From NCBI GenBank assembly GCA_902591495.1, contig CACJAW010000022.1, positions 1 through 34,663 of the forward strand: DNA of 34,663 nucleotides, given 5' to 3'. A program made the translations under genes and the position numbers. The notes under the pieces are model-generated. The model ran no database searches. It worked only from the letters and a program-made list of their open reading frames with translations, and was not told the origin of the DNA. Below, in pieces: positions 16,797 through 27,200 of this stretch (its first letter is position 1; each line of letters starts with the position of its first letter). This DNA comes from an uncultured Pseudohongiella sp. GTDB taxonomy: Bacteria > Pseudomonadota > Gammaproteobacteria > Pseudomonadales > Pseudohongiellaceae.

Positions 16797-19472
16797 ATGA
16801 GAAAACTAATCTTTTGTTTGCTTGTGCTTTTGAGTGCTCCGTTTGGTTTGAAGGCGCAATCTTTCACAATCGCAGACATTATTGTAGATGGATATCAAAG
16901 AATATCACCAGGAATTATTTACAATCTCTTGCCTGTCGGTATTGGTGATCGAGTGACTGCTTCGACTCCGGGACAGATAATCCGAGAACTAGTTCAATCA
17001 GAATACTTTGACGAAATTGAGGTCTCTCGTGAAGGAGATATCCTTGTGATTACGGTGCTTGAACGACCCTCGGTTGCAGAGATTACTATTGATGGCAATG
17101 ACATTCTCGAGACCGAAGATATTATTGAGAACATGGCGACTGCAGATATTGCAGAGGGGCAGATATTTACGAGAGCAGCCCTGGAAGCGATACAGCAAGG
17201 TATTCAGGAAGTCTATTCTTCTCGCGGGCGTTATGGAGCTTCAGTAGAGATAGAAGTAGAAGAATTGCCGAGAAACCGGGTTGCTATCAGCCTTGAAATA
17301 AATGAAGGAGAGGAATCCCGAATACGTAATATAAATCTCGTCGGAAACGAAGCTTTCGAAGAGGATGAGCTTCTTGATTTATTTGAACTAGGAACTAAAC
17401 CTTGGTACATGTTTTTGAGTAGAAAAGATCGTTATTCGCGAGAACAATTTTCAGGTGATTTAGAAAGATTAGAATCCTTTTATTTGGACAACGGTTTTGT
17501 TGAATTTAGTATAGATTCAACCCCAATCTCAATTACTCCTAATCGTGAGGAAGTATATATAACTATCAATGTTTCAGAAGGAGATCAGTTTACAATTTCA
17601 AATGTAGATTTAGCAGGAGATCTCGTTGATGCCGAAAACTTATTAAGGGCAGCCATTTTTGTTCAGCCTGGGCAGATATATTCACAAGCTTTGGTCACTG
17701 GAACCGAAGAGATCATGGTTCAGTTTCTTGGTAATTTGGGTTATGCGTTTGCTGAGGCAACTGGTGTTCCAGAGGTTAATGAGGGCGAAGAAACGGTCGA
17801 AGTTACGTTCTTTATTGAGCCTGGTAATCGCACTTATGTAAACCGAATCAGTTTTGCGGGAAACACTTCTACAGCAGACGATGTAATGCGGAGAGAAATG
17901 CGCCAATTGGAGAGTGCTCCTGCGTCTAGCCTTGCAATTGAGCAATCTAAGGTCCGATTGGAGAGACTCGGCTTTTTTGAAACAGTTGAAGTAGAAACTG
18001 AAGAGATACCGGGAACCGATGATCAGGTAAATGTAAATTATGATGTTATTGAGCAAAACTTTGGCAACATAAGTTTTTCAGTTGGCACAGGGGGAGGAGG
18101 TAATTTTTTTATTAGCTCTAACTTGCAGGCTGCTAATTTCTTAGGTACTGGGCAAACAATTGGGGTCGGTGTAAACAGAAGTCGATTCATGAAGGGGCTC
18201 AATTTTCAGTTTTTAAATCCATATTTTACCCCAGATGGCGTCAGCAGGGGTTTTAACTTATTTTTACAAGAAATAGATTCTCCTTTTAATGTCTCAAGCT
18301 TTAACACTACGTCTTGGGGAGGGTCCTTAAGTTTTAGTTATCCTCTAAGTGAAATTCAGGTTTTAGGATTCGATTTAGGAGTTACTCATACAGAATTAAG
18401 TTCTGGTTATGGGTCTGTTCAGGAAATTGAATCAAGTCCGAAGTTAATTGATGGTATTAATAATTACGTTATTCAGCCTTTAAACGCAAATCCATTTGAT
18501 GGGGCAGTGAGGGATGCGCTACTTGGCGATGTTTCTGGTTTATCAGATTTGCAACTTCAAACACCAGAGGATCTGGGCTTTGTTGATCGTTTTGGGGATG
18601 AGTTTAATAATTTTACTATCACGGGGAATTGGTTCAGAAATACGCTTAATAGAGGGCAATTAGCTAATGACGGTTCTCTTCATCAGCTCAATCTTGAAGT
18701 TACGATACCAGGCAGTGATCTTCAATATGCCCGACTGAATTATACGAGCCAAATGTTCTGGCCTTTAACTGACAGCAGAAACTGGGTCATAGCACTAAGC
18801 ACAAATCTGGGTTACGGAATCGGTTATGGAGAGTCTAAGGAACTTCCTTTCTTTAATAACTTTTTTGCCGGTGGTTTAATTCGCGGTGGAGGGTCACTTC
18901 GAGGTTATGAAGAAAATAGCCTGGGGCCTTCGAGTACTGCTGGAGCTCGTTATTTGACTGAAACAGGCATTTCTTTGGCTCGAGATGAGAATGGGAATAT
19001 AATTAGAAACTTAGATGGAACCGCAAAGATCAACAACGATTTTGGTTATCAAACTCAGACATTAGTCGATGAAGTTGGTCTTCCGATATTAGATTCGGAC
19101 GGAAACGAGCAGGTCCAATTGGCGATACAAAATTTCTACTTGGATCGCGATTACGACTCGTTTGGTGGTAATATACTGGCAACAGCGTCGCTAGAATTAC
19201 TGTTTCCATTGCCTTTTGTTCCTAATGCTAATCAAGTTAGGTCGGCTTTTTTTATAGATGCAGGTAACGTATTCTCGACTAGTTGTACGAAGAGACAAAC
19301 ATTATTGAAAAATTGCTCAGATTTTGATCTGGGAGAGCTTAGGTATGCGGCTGGCATCAGTTTTACATATTTGTCTCCATTTGGCCCTCTAACATTTTAC
19401 GTGGCAGCACCTTTTGGGGATGGGCCAGGGGATGATACAAAGACATTTGATTTTACGGTCGGTGCTTTTTAA
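16797..19472 (+). CDS. bamA: Outer-membrane protein assembly factor BamA
   Basis: BamA is the core of the BAM complex that folds beta-barrel proteins into the outer membrane. I start it at the ATG 16797 because it gives a classic signal peptide (MRKLIFCLLVLLSAPFGLKA, cleaved before QSF); a GTG nine bases upstream would add three residues. Five POTRA domains cover about residues 20-415, then a 16-stranded barrel ends in FDFTVGAF with the terminal Phe expected of outer-membrane proteins. FFAGGLIRGGGSLRGYEENS holds the conserved loop-6 motif, here LRGY rather than VRGF. At 891 residues it is about 80 longer than the Escherichia coli protein, mainly through longer surface loops. A cysteine pair (CTKRQTLLKNC) lies in a late loop. 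It stands between rseP and skp as usual. Confidence 0.97.
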   Translation: MRKLIFCLLVLLSAPFGLKAQSFTIADIIVDGYQRISPGIIYNLLPVGIGDRVTASTPGQIIRELVQSEYFDEIEVSREGDILVITVLERPSVAEITIDGNDILETEDIIENMATADIAEGQIFTRAALEAIQQGIQEVYSSRGRYGASVEIEVEELPRNRVAISLEINEGEESRIRNINLVGNEAFEEDELLDLFELGTKPWYMFLSRKDRYSREQFSGDLERLESFYLDNGFVEFSIDSTPISITPNREEVYITINVSEGDQFTISNVDLAGDLVDAENLLRAAIFVQPGQIYSQALVTGTEEIMVQFLGNLGYAFAEATGVPEVNEGEETVEVTFFIEPGNRTYVNRISFAGNTSTADDVMRREMRQLESAPASSLAIEQSKVRLERLGFFETVEVETEEIPGTDDQVNVNYDVIEQNFGNISFSVGTGGGGNFFISSNLQAANFLGTGQTIGVGVNRSRFMKGLNFQFLNPYFTPDGVSRGFNLFLQEIDSPFNVSSFNTTSWGGSLSFSYPLSEIQVLGFDLGVTHTELSSGYGSVQEIESSPKLIDGINNYVIQPLNANPFDGAVRDALLGDVSGLSDLQLQTPEDLGFVDRFGDEFNNFTITGNWFRNTLNRGQLANDGSLHQLNLEVTIPGSDLQYARLNYTSQMFWPLTDSRNWVIALSTNLGYGIGYGESKELPFFNNFFAGGLIRGGGSLRGYEENSLGPSSTAGARYLTETGISLARDENGNIIRNLDGTAKINNDFGYQTQTLVDEVGLPILDSDGNEQVQLAIQNFYLDRDYDSFGGNILATASLELLFPLPFVPNANQVRSAFFIDAGNVFSTSCTKRQTLLKNCSDFDLGELRYAAGISFTYLSPFGPLTFYVAAPFGDGPGDDTKTFDFTVGAF

Positions 19473-19558
19473 TTAGTGAGTATACGTACTTGAGGCTGCA
19501 ATGATGTGCTTGAAATTAATGGCCAGCACTTGTAAAGAAACAGTAACGGAGAAAAATT

Positions 19559-20092
19559 GTGAAGACTATTAAATATTTTATAGTGGTTCTTGCTCTAGCT
19601 TTGCAATCGCAAGGTGTCAGCGCCCAAGATACTAAGATAGGCATTTTAAATGCGATACAGGCTTTATTTAATTCAGATGCTGCTCGGGTGGTCCAACAAG
19701 AGCTTGAACAGGAGTTTGCTCAAGATGAGCTAAGGGCAAATGAGTTAACAGAAGAGTTGACGACTCTCCAAGAGCAGTACCAACAGAATGAAGCTGTAAT
19801 GTCTGAGGATGAGGTTCGTAGAATGAATTCAGATGCCCAGGATCTGCAGGTTCAGTTACAACTTATTCAAGAAAGGGTCCAGACGGCGCTGCAAGAAAAA
19901 AATCAAGAATTCGTTCAAAGCATGCAGGAAGAGTTAACTCAAGCGGTTATGGATGTTGTGGCGGAAGGTGGTTTTGATTTGATTCTAAATACTGAGTCTG
20001 CACCATATTTTGCGCCAGTTCTTGACATTACACCGCGAGTTACAGCAAAACTCAATGAAAATTCGCAGGTTGGAAGTACTGCTGACCAATAA
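19559..20092 (+). CDS. skp: Periplasmic chaperone Skp (OmpH/HlpA family)
   Basis: Skp is a trimeric, jellyfish-shaped periplasmic chaperone that carries unfolded outer-membrane proteins to BAM. The 177-residue precursor begins at a GTG seven bases after CGGAG (19547-19551), a good ribosome-binding site. The signal peptide is MKTIKYFIVVLALALQSQG followed by VSA and then QDTKIG, cleaved after Ala. The mature part starts with the small beta body (KIGILNAIQALFNS) and continues as a long charged coiled coil rich in Glu and Gln (about residues 45-135), returning to the body near FDLILNTESAPYFAP. The length fits the family. It is 86 bases after bamA and 23 before lpxD. Confidence 0.94.
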   Translation: MKTIKYFIVVLALALQSQGVSAQDTKIGILNAIQALFNSDAARVVQQELEQEFAQDELRANELTEELTTLQEQYQQNEAVMSEDEVRRMNSDAQDLQVQLQLIQERVQTALQEKNQEFVQSMQEELTQAVMDVVAEGGFDLILNTESAPYFAPVLDITPRVTAKLNENSQVGSTADQ

Positions 20093-20115
20093 CTCATTCC
20101 TCAGGGAAGTGTCAA

Positions 20116-21168
20116 GTGACACAAATTAGCAAATATAATCTGAGCGAAATAGCCTCCAAGCTTGGATTAGAGCTGATTGGTGATAATTTGTGTCAAATAT
20201 CCGGCATTGGAACATTGCGTAATGCTGTTTCGGGTGAGTTGAGCTTTTTAAGTAATCCGTCTTACAGGAATCAGCTCGAAAAAACAAAGGCATCGGCTGT
20301 AATTATTGAAGAAAGATACGCAAAGTTTTGTCCTACTAACGCCTTAATATCTAAAAATCCGTATCTGAGTTTCGCTGACGCAACGCATTTATTTAAACCC
20401 AATTTTAATAGAAATATCGGAATTCATGAAAGTGCGGTTATAGCTGAATCGGCCTGCATAGATAGCACCGTGTCGATTGGTCCAAATGTTATTGTAGAAG
20501 AAAACGCAAGTATAGCGAGAGGTTCTGTTATTGGTCCCAATTGCTATATTGGTGAGGGTGTTACGGTAGGCGAGGATTGTTATCTTCAGAACAATGTCTC
20601 GCTTTATTACAAGGTAAGACTTGGCGATTCAGTTACGATTCAGTCGGGTTCGGTAATTGGAGCCGATGGTTTCGGTTTTGCTTTTGACGGAGAAAAGCAA
20701 ATTAAGATTCATCAATTGGGTAGCGTATTGTTAAGTGATAATGTGGAAATTGGTGCTTGTACAACAATTGATAGGGGTACAATCGACGATACAATAATTG
20801 GTAAGGGTGTGAAGATCGATAATCAAGTGCAGATTGGCCATAATTGTAAGGTCGGTGATCATTCGATAATTTGTGGGTGCGTTGGTATCGCAGGGAGCGT
20901 TAACATTGGAAAGTATTGTATTATGGGTGGTGCCTCTGGTGCAGTAGGTCATATAACTATTTCAGATAAGGTTAATGTTAGTGCGATGTCTTTGGTGAGC
21001 GAATCTATTTTAGAACCGGGAACATATTCATCCGGGACTTGGCACATGAAAACCTTAGACTGGAAACGCAGCAGCATTCGTTTCAAACAATTAGACGAGA
21101 TGAACAAAAGGGTACGTCAATTGGAGAGAAAATTTCAAAGCGACGATGATGAGCCGAGCCCATACTAA
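20116..21168 (+). CDS. lpxD: UDP-3-O-acylglucosamine N-acyltransferase LpxD
   Basis: LpxD adds the N-linked 3-hydroxyacyl chain from acyl-ACP to UDP-3-O-acyl-glucosamine, the third step of lipid A synthesis. The 350-residue protein has the N-terminal uridine-binding domain (about 1-100, with GELSFLSNPSY at 40-50) and a left-handed beta-helix of hexapeptide repeats (about 101-310). The catalytic His is His242 in VQIGHNCKVGD, matching Escherichia coli His239, and IGADGFGFAFDGE at 181-193 is a family motif. A C-terminal helix ends in a charged tail. The start is a GTG preceded by AGGGA. It sits between skp and fabZ in the conserved lipid A block. Confidence 0.96.
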   Translation: MTQISKYNLSEIASKLGLELIGDNLCQISGIGTLRNAVSGELSFLSNPSYRNQLEKTKASAVIIEERYAKFCPTNALISKNPYLSFADATHLFKPNFNRNIGIHESAVIAESACIDSTVSIGPNVIVEENASIARGSVIGPNCYIGEGVTVGEDCYLQNNVSLYYKVRLGDSVTIQSGSVIGADGFGFAFDGEKQIKIHQLGSVLLSDNVEIGACTTIDRGTIDDTIIGKGVKIDNQVQIGHNCKVGDHSIICGCVGIAGSVNIGKYCIMGGASGAVGHITISDKVNVSAMSLVSESILEPGTYSSGTWHMKTLDWKRSSIRFKQLDEMNKRVRQLERKFQSDDDEPSPY

Positions 21169-21189
21169 ACTTAACTAGCGAGCCTAATT

Positions 21190-21639
21190 ATGCTTATGGA
21201 TGTTGAAGAAATAAAAGAATATTTACCCCAACGATATCCTTTTTTACTGGTGGACAGAATTCTTGAGATGGACTTAGGTAAATCGATAGTCGGGCTTAAG
21301 AATATTACTGCAAACGAGCCCTTTTTCGTGGGCCATTTCCCTGGGCAGCCTATAATGCCCGGTGTTTTAATTATAGAGGCTTTAGCTCAAGTTGCCGGTG
21401 TTTTGGGGTTTAAGAGCCAAGAAAAAAAGCCTAAAGATGGGTATCTATATTATTTTGTTGGCGCGGATGAGATTAGGCTACGTAGACCTGTAATTCCAGG
21501 TGATCAATTAATTCTAAAAGCCACGGTTATTACTAATCGCAGAGGTATTTATAAATTTTCTGCCGAAGCCTCTGTGGATAATCAATTAGTTGGTGAAATG
21601 CTTATCTTGTGTGCTGAAAGGAAAATAGATGTCGACTGA
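21190..21639 (+). CDS. fabZ: 3-hydroxyacyl-ACP dehydratase FabZ
   Basis: FabZ dehydrates 3-hydroxyacyl-ACP to trans-2-enoyl-ACP in fatty-acid elongation, competing with LpxA for 3-hydroxyacyl-ACP; their gene pairing is widely conserved. The 149-residue hot-dog-fold protein has the catalytic His49 and Glu63 in [18 protein letters not shown], and [13 protein letters not shown] at 12-24. A second ATG two codons in is an equally plausible start ([10 protein letters not shown]). The 3' end overlaps lpxA by 11 bases, so translation of lpxA probably depends on fabZ. Confidence 0.96.
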   Translation: MLMDVEEIKEYLPQRYPFLLVDRILEMDLGKSIVGLKNITANEPFFVGHFPGQPIMPGVLIIEALAQVAGVLGFKSQEKKPKDGYLYYFVGADEIRLRRPVIPGDQLILKATVITNRRGIYKFSAEASVDNQLVGEMLILCAERKIDVD

Positions 21640-22411
21640 TTTAATTGATGGAAGTTCTCAAGTTCATAAAACTGCTGAAATTGGTAATAATGTTCGCATT
21701 GGTCCGTGGTGCTCTATAGGTAAAAATGTCAGGATAGGGGATGATTCAATTTTAGAGTCTCATATTGTTATTCGTTCTAATACAAAACTTGGCAGAAATA
21801 ATCGAATTTTTCAGTTTAGTTCTATCGGAGAAGATCCGGCAGACAAAAAATTTCAAGGTGAGGACACTTGGTTAGAAATCGGTGACAATAACGTATTTCG
21901 CGAAGGTGTAACAGCTCACAGAGGCACCGGCTCTGGAGGTGGGTTAACAAAAATAGGAAATCATAATCTACTAATGCCATACGTGCATATAGCTCATGAT
22001 TGCATTGTTGGTGATAACACCGTTTTCGCAAATAATGTAGGAATTTCTGGACACGTAGAGGTTGGCGATTGGGCAATTTTAGGTGGTTATGCTGGGGTAA
22101 ACCAATTTCTTAAGGTCGGCGCTCACGCAATGGTGGGTGGAATGACCCACATTACCAATGATATCCCAGCCTTTATGATAGTTAGCGGTAGACCAGCAAC
22201 TGTCCGATCGATAAATGCAATTGGGCTTGAACGTAGGGGTTTCGACAAGGACACTATAGGTGATCTTCGGGAAGCTTTTAAAATAATATACAAAAGAAAA
22301 TACAGTTTGCAAGAAGCTGTAGATCAATTAAAAGCGATGCGCGAAGGGTGTGAATCTTTTCAAATACTGATCGATTCGTTAGAGTCCTCGGAGAAAGGTA
22401 TTCATCGCTAA
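21629..22411 (+). CDS. lpxA: UDP-N-acetylglucosamine acyltransferase LpxA
   Basis: LpxA starts lipid A synthesis by moving 3-hydroxyacyl from ACP to the 3-OH of UDP-GlcNAc in the cytoplasm. The 260-residue protein (Escherichia coli 262) is a trimeric left-handed beta-helix. The catalytic His is His123 in [12 protein letters not shown], with His120 beside it; His97 and His142 match other conserved histidines. Gly171 (AHAMVGGM) aligns with Escherichia coli Gly173, the acyl-chain ruler, suggesting a longer chain such as C14 rather than C10. The residue matching Escherichia coli His160 is Asn158 here. These alignments are from memory. It overlaps fabZ by 11 bases, with AAAGGA before the ATG inside fabZ. 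Confidence 0.96.
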   Translation: MSTDLIDGSSQVHKTAEIGNNVRIGPWCSIGKNVRIGDDSILESHIVIRSNTKLGRNNRIFQFSSIGEDPADKKFQGEDTWLEIGDNNVFREGVTAHRGTGSGGGLTKIGNHNLLMPYVHIAHDCIVGDNTVFANNVGISGHVEVGDWAILGGYAGVNQFLKVGAHAMVGGMTHITNDIPAFMIVSGRPATVRSINAIGLERRGFDKDTIGDLREAFKIIYKRKYSLQEAVDQLKAMREGCESFQILIDSLESSEKGIHR

Positions 22412-22440
22412 ATATAAAGCATTTTACCACCGTAAATAAA

Positions 22441-23592
22441 ATGAGCGATCACTATAGGTTTGGAATAGTCGCGGGAGAGAGGTCAGGAGATATCCTCGGC
22501 GCATCGTTGATTTTAGCCTTAAGAAGACATTTTCCTAACGCAAAATTCATTGGTGTTGGAGGTTCTGAGATGCTTGCTCTTGGTTGTGAGTCTCTCTCTT
22601 CGATTGATCGCTTATCCGTCATGGGGTTTGTTGAGCCTCTTTGTCGGTTACCTGAATTGCTGATTCTTCGGGAAAAGTTAAAGAGAAGATTCTTAGCTGA
22701 ACGAATAGACGCGTTTATTGGTATCGATTATCCAGTTTTTAATCTAAGTCTTGCCAAGACTCTCAAGAACAGAGGCCTAAAGACAATCCATTTCGTTAGC
22801 CCCAGTGTTTGGGCTTATAGAGAAAAACGGGTCTTTAGTATAAAAAAATCAATAGACTTAATGTTAACTCTATTCCCGTTTGAAACAGATATTTATAGAA
22901 AACACAAGATAAAAGCCGAATGCGTTGGCCATCCGTTGGCAGATAAATTGTCTTCGGAGAGTAGATGTTATAACTATCGAGCTCAATTAGGTATCCCAAG
23001 TGATCAAACTGTGGTCGCCCTCCTGCCAGGAAGCAGGGTGGATGAGGTTAATCGTTTGGCACCCGTATTTTTTGAAACCGCACTTCAGGCATTACAAAAG
23101 TACCCAAAGTTAAAATTCCTAATTCCATTTAGTAATCCTGAGACGCATTTGAGATTAAAAAGTCATATGGTGAGATTAAGTATAGTAGCGGGAGAACAGT
23201 TCACTTTAATCAATGACTCACATGCAGTGTTGAGTGCGTCGGATTTTGTCTTTACGGCCTCGGGCACAGCAACCCTTGAAGCTATGTTTATGAGAAAGCC
23301 AATGGTGATTTGTTATAAGATGGCACCAATTTCATATTTAATTGGATCCAGACTACTAAAAGTTCCTTACATTGGGTTGCCGAATATACTGGCGGGAGAA
23401 AAAATAGTGCCAGAGTATATTCAAAAAGAGGTTACAACAACGGCGTTGTTAGGTGAATTAGATGAATATATGAGTGGTGTGCAATCTTTCTACGAACTAT
23501 TGATAAAGTATGAAGAAATTCACGAGGGCTTGAGGGGTGGAGCTTCAGAAAAAGCAGCTAGTGAGATTTTTCGGTTGGTTTCACAAGTTTAA
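22441..23592 (+). CDS. lpxB: Lipid-A-disaccharide synthase LpxB
   Basis: LpxB, a GT-B glycosyltransferase at the inner face of the membrane, joins UDP-2,3-diacylglucosamine and lipid X to give the lipid A disaccharide. The 383-residue product matches family length. Motifs visible are GIVAGERSGDILGASLI at about 8-24, GIDYPVFNLSLAK at about 97-109, HFVSPSVWAYREKR at about 118-131 and LLPGSRVDEV at about 197-206. The nucleotide-binding region is VFTASGTATLEAMFMRKPMV at about 273-292. It lies 29 bases after lpxA and 45 before rnhB. LpxC, LpxH and LpxK are outside the window. Confidence 0.96.
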   Translation: MSDHYRFGIVAGERSGDILGASLILALRRHFPNAKFIGVGGSEMLALGCESLSSIDRLSVMGFVEPLCRLPELLILREKLKRRFLAERIDAFIGIDYPVFNLSLAKTLKNRGLKTIHFVSPSVWAYREKRVFSIKKSIDLMLTLFPFETDIYRKHKIKAECVGHPLADKLSSESRCYNYRAQLGIPSDQTVVALLPGSRVDEVNRLAPVFFETALQALQKYPKLKFLIPFSNPETHLRLKSHMVRLSIVAGEQFTLINDSHAVLSASDFVFTASGTATLEAMFMRKPMVICYKMAPISYLIGSRLLKVPYIGLPNILAGEKIVPEYIQKEVTTTALLGELDEYMSGVQSFYELLIKYEEIHEGLRGGASEKAASEIFRLVSQV

Positions 23593-23637
23593 TTACAACG
23601 AAATGATTATGAAGTCGCATGTCTGAGGAGCATAGTC

Positions 23638-24198
23638 ATGTTAGTAGCAGGAGTTGATGAAGTAGGCAGGGGAACACTGGCTGGAGGTGTATTTGCCTCT
23701 GCTGTGATATTTAATCTTAAGAAGCCTATTCGCGGATTAAAAGATTCTAAGAAATTATCTGCGAAGCAGCGGGAAAAGTTACGACAAGAGATTAAAGACA
23801 AAGCTTTAAGCTTTTCCGTAGCTGAGGCAAGCGTTGAAGAGATAGATTCTCTCAATATTCTCCAAGCAAGCCTGTTGGCTATGAAGCGAGCAGTCGATAG
23901 TTTGAGTATTAAACCTGAATTTGTGCTGGTTGATGGAACTCACATACCTTCATGGAATTACTCAGCGAAAGCTATCATCCGTGGTGATTCGAAAATAGCA
24001 GAAATAGCTGCAGCTTCAATTATTGCAAAGGTGAGTAGAGACCATGAAATGGTAAAACAAGGAGATGTTTTTCCGGAGTATGGGTTCTCTAGCAATAAAG
24101 GATATCCTACTAAGGCTCATTTGAAAGCACTTTCTGAATTTGGTCCATGCGAAATACATAGACACTCTTTTGCGCCGGTATCGAAGTTATTAAAGTGA
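23638..24198 (+). CDS. rnhB: Ribonuclease HII
   Basis: RNase HII removes ribonucleotides misincorporated in DNA and RNA from RNA-DNA hybrids. The 186-residue protein carries the acidic active-site residues Asp7 and Glu8 (AGVDEVGRG) and Asp98 (LVDGTHIP), with the fourth in the SRDHEM segment near residue 135. LKDSKKLSAKQRE and YGFSSNKGYPTKAHL are family motifs. The ATG is preceded by GAGGAG at a good distance. It stands between lpxB and dnaE as in Escherichia coli and Pseudomonas. Its length is somewhat short of Escherichia coli (198) because the N-terminus starts directly at the first strand. Confidence 0.96.
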   Translation: MLVAGVDEVGRGTLAGGVFASAVIFNLKKPIRGLKDSKKLSAKQREKLRQEIKDKALSFSVAEASVEEIDSLNILQASLLAMKRAVDSLSIKPEFVLVDGTHIPSWNYSAKAIIRGDSKIAEIAAASIIAKVSRDHEMVKQGDVFPEYGFSSNKGYPTKAHLKALSEFGPCEIHRHSFAPVSKLLK

Positions 24199-24234
24199 TA
24201 TCTTGTGAGGAAAACTAAATAAAAATTATGTATA

Positions 24235-24262
24235 TTTGAACTAGGATTATCCCATCTATGCT
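24235..24262 (+). promoter_or_regulatory. Weak candidate promoter before dnaE
   Basis: TTGAAC (24236-24241) is followed after 15 bases by TATGCT (24257-24262) in the 87-base gap between rnhB and dnaE. The spacing is short and the -10 imperfect, so this is only the best match in a gap that is AT-rich and lacks a terminator. Read-through from the lipid A genes is an equally good explanation for dnaE expression. Confidence 0.25.
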
Positions 24263-24285
24263 GGTAGTAATTGTAATATATTCTA

Positions 24286-27200
24286 ATGTTCGATAAATCT
24301 CCACGCCAAGCTTTTTTTCATCTCCGTTTACACTCTGAGTTTTCGATTGATGATGGGATTGTGACGATCACCTCTCTGATTGAGAAAATCAAGCATTTTG
24401 GTATGCCAGCAGTAGCAATTACCGACTTCGCTAATTTATTTGCATTAATCAAATTTTATAGTGCGGCAGTCAAATCCGGCATTAAACCAATTTGTGGTTG
24501 CGATGTTCTGGTGGAAAACTGCGATGGAGTTCGCTCGAAGATCGTGTTGCTCGCCTCGAGCAATACAGGATATCTGAACTTAACCAAATTAATATCAGGA
24601 ATTTACACAGATGCATCTGATACTAGAGAGACGGTAATATCTCAGAGTAAGTTAAATAAGCATACAGAAGGATTAATTGCTTTATCAGGAGCACAACATA
24701 GTGACGTTGGCGTCGCCTTGATGGAAGACAATTTAGAGCAGGCCGGGAAGTATTTGCAGGTTTGGAAAACAATGTTTCCAAATTCGTTTTATCTTGAGGT
24801 GCAAAGATTAGGTAAAGTTGGTGAAGAACAGTATATAGCTGGCTTGATTGAGCTAGCTATTGAGTCTAAAACCCCTGTTGTTGCGACAAATGACGTACGT
24901 TTTATATCTCAAGATGACTTTGAAGCTCACGAGGTTAGAGTGTGCATCAATGAAGGAAGAACGCTAGATGATCCTCGAAGAAGCCGGAATTATACTGCTC
25001 AGCAATATTTAAAAAGCTCGGAAGAAATGAATCAACTTTTTTGTGATCTGCCCGCAGCTATAGCTAACACTGTTGAGATAATAAAACGTTGTAATCTGGA
25101 GCTAAAATTAGGGACCCCCCATTTACCTCGGTATCCTGTTCCCGAGGGAGAGACACTAGAGAATTATTTATCAGAACTTAGTCAAAACGGTCTTAAAAAA
25201 AGACTTAAGCACTTGTTCGGTGATGAATCCAAAACGGAAGAAATATTGATCCCATATCGGAGGCGACTGAACCAAGAAATAGAAATAATCAATCGTATGG
25301 GATTTGCTGGTTACTTTCTTATCGTTATGGAATTCATTCAATGGGCTAAAGCTTCAGAGATACCAGTGGGACCAGGAAGAGGCTCCGGCGCTGGATCGTT
25401 GGTTGCGTATGCTCTTGAAATTACTGATCTTGACCCTTTGAAATATGATTTGCTATTTGAGCGATTTTTAAACCCAGAGCGGGTTTCAATGCCCGATTTT
25501 GATATTGATTTTTGTATGGAAGGACGGGATCGAGTTATTAGCCATGTCGCGGAACTCTATGGTAAGGAAGCGGTTTCTCAAATTGTGACTTTTGGAACTA
25601 TGGCTGCTAAAGCAGTTGTTCGGGACGTCGCTCGGGTGCAAGGCAAGCCCTATGCATTGGCGGATAAATTATCAAAGTTAATTCCATTTGAGCCAGGCAT
25701 GACTTTGTCAAAGGCATTCGCGCAAGAGAAAACACTGGTGACGTTTGTAGAGAGTGATGAAGACGCCCAAGAAATAATTGAGATGGCGCACAAACTTGAG
25801 GGCATCACACGAAACGTGGGAAAGCATGCTGGGGGAGTGGTTATTGCGCCAACCAAGCTCACAGATTTCACCCCGCTGTATAGTGATGAATCAGGACAAG
25901 GGTTCATTACACAATTTGATAAAAATGATGTTGAAACAGCAGGGCTGGTAAAGTTTGATTTTCTCGGTTTGCGTACGCTCACAATAATTGACTGGGCGGT
26001 TAAGATGATTAACCAACAGAGGAGTAAAAAGCTAGAACCGATTGACATCAATACCTTACCCTTGGACGATGAGTCAGTTTATGAGTTGTTGCAATCGGGA
26101 CAAACTACTGCAGTTTTTCAATTAGAATCATTTGGAATGAAAGAATTAATTAAGCGACTTGCACCTAGTTGCTTTGAAGATATTATCGCGCTCGTAGCAT
26201 TATTTCGACCTGGTCCACTTCGATCTGGTATGGACAAGGAGTTCATTGATAGAAAGCACGGTAGAGCGAAAGTCGAATACTTACATCCAGAACTGGAGTC
26301 GGTTCTTTCAGATACTTATGGAGTGATCTTATATCAAGAACAGGTTATGCAAATTGCCCAAGTTTTGGCAAATTACACTCTCGGTGGTGCAGATATACTT
26401 CGTAAAGCTATGGGCAAAAAAGATGAAAAAGAAATGTCTAAACAACGACTGAATTTTATTGACGGGGCCTTCAAAAACGGGATTGATAAGAATTTATCTG
26501 GTTCGATTTTTAATCTTATGGAGACTTTCGCGGAGTATGGCTTTAACAAATCCCATTCAGCTGCATACGCATTGGTGTCATATCAAACTGCGTGGTTAAA
26601 GGCTCACTTCCCTGCACATTTTATGGCGGCGGTACTGTCTGCTGATATGCAAAATACAGATAAAATAGTCACTTTAATAGATGAATGTCGATCTATGAAT
26701 CTTTTTATTACTCCTCCAGATGTCAACATAAGCCAATTTAATTTTACAGTGAATTCGAGCGGTCAAATAGTTTACGGTTTAGGCGCAATAAAAGGTCTTG
26801 GAGAGGGCCCAGTACAAAAGATCATTGAGGTTCGTGAAGTCAAGAATTTCCAGAATTTATTGGACTTGTGTCAAAGAGTAGATTCAAAAACTGTGAATAA
26901 GCGTACTATGGAGGCTTTGATAAGAGCTGGGGCTCTGGATAATTTGATCGACGGGGAAATTGATCAAACTAGAGCAAATTTATCTCTTATGCTACCAAAT
27001 GCTATGCGAGCAGCTACGCAGCGAAATGAAAATTTAGCAAGTGGCGCTCAAGATTTATTTGGAGACATACAGGAGACGGAAATTGGTAGGGACGTGGTTA
27101 TGGTGGATACGATTCCTAAACCATGGTCTGAAAAAGAGAGGTTGTCTCTTGAAAAAGATACATTAGGTCTTTACTTTTCAGGTCATCCGATAGATGAATG

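Noticed and set aside
17682..18056. Minus-strand open frame inside bamA
   Set aside because: It is antisense to conserved BamA sequence and has the irregular composition expected of a shadow frame.
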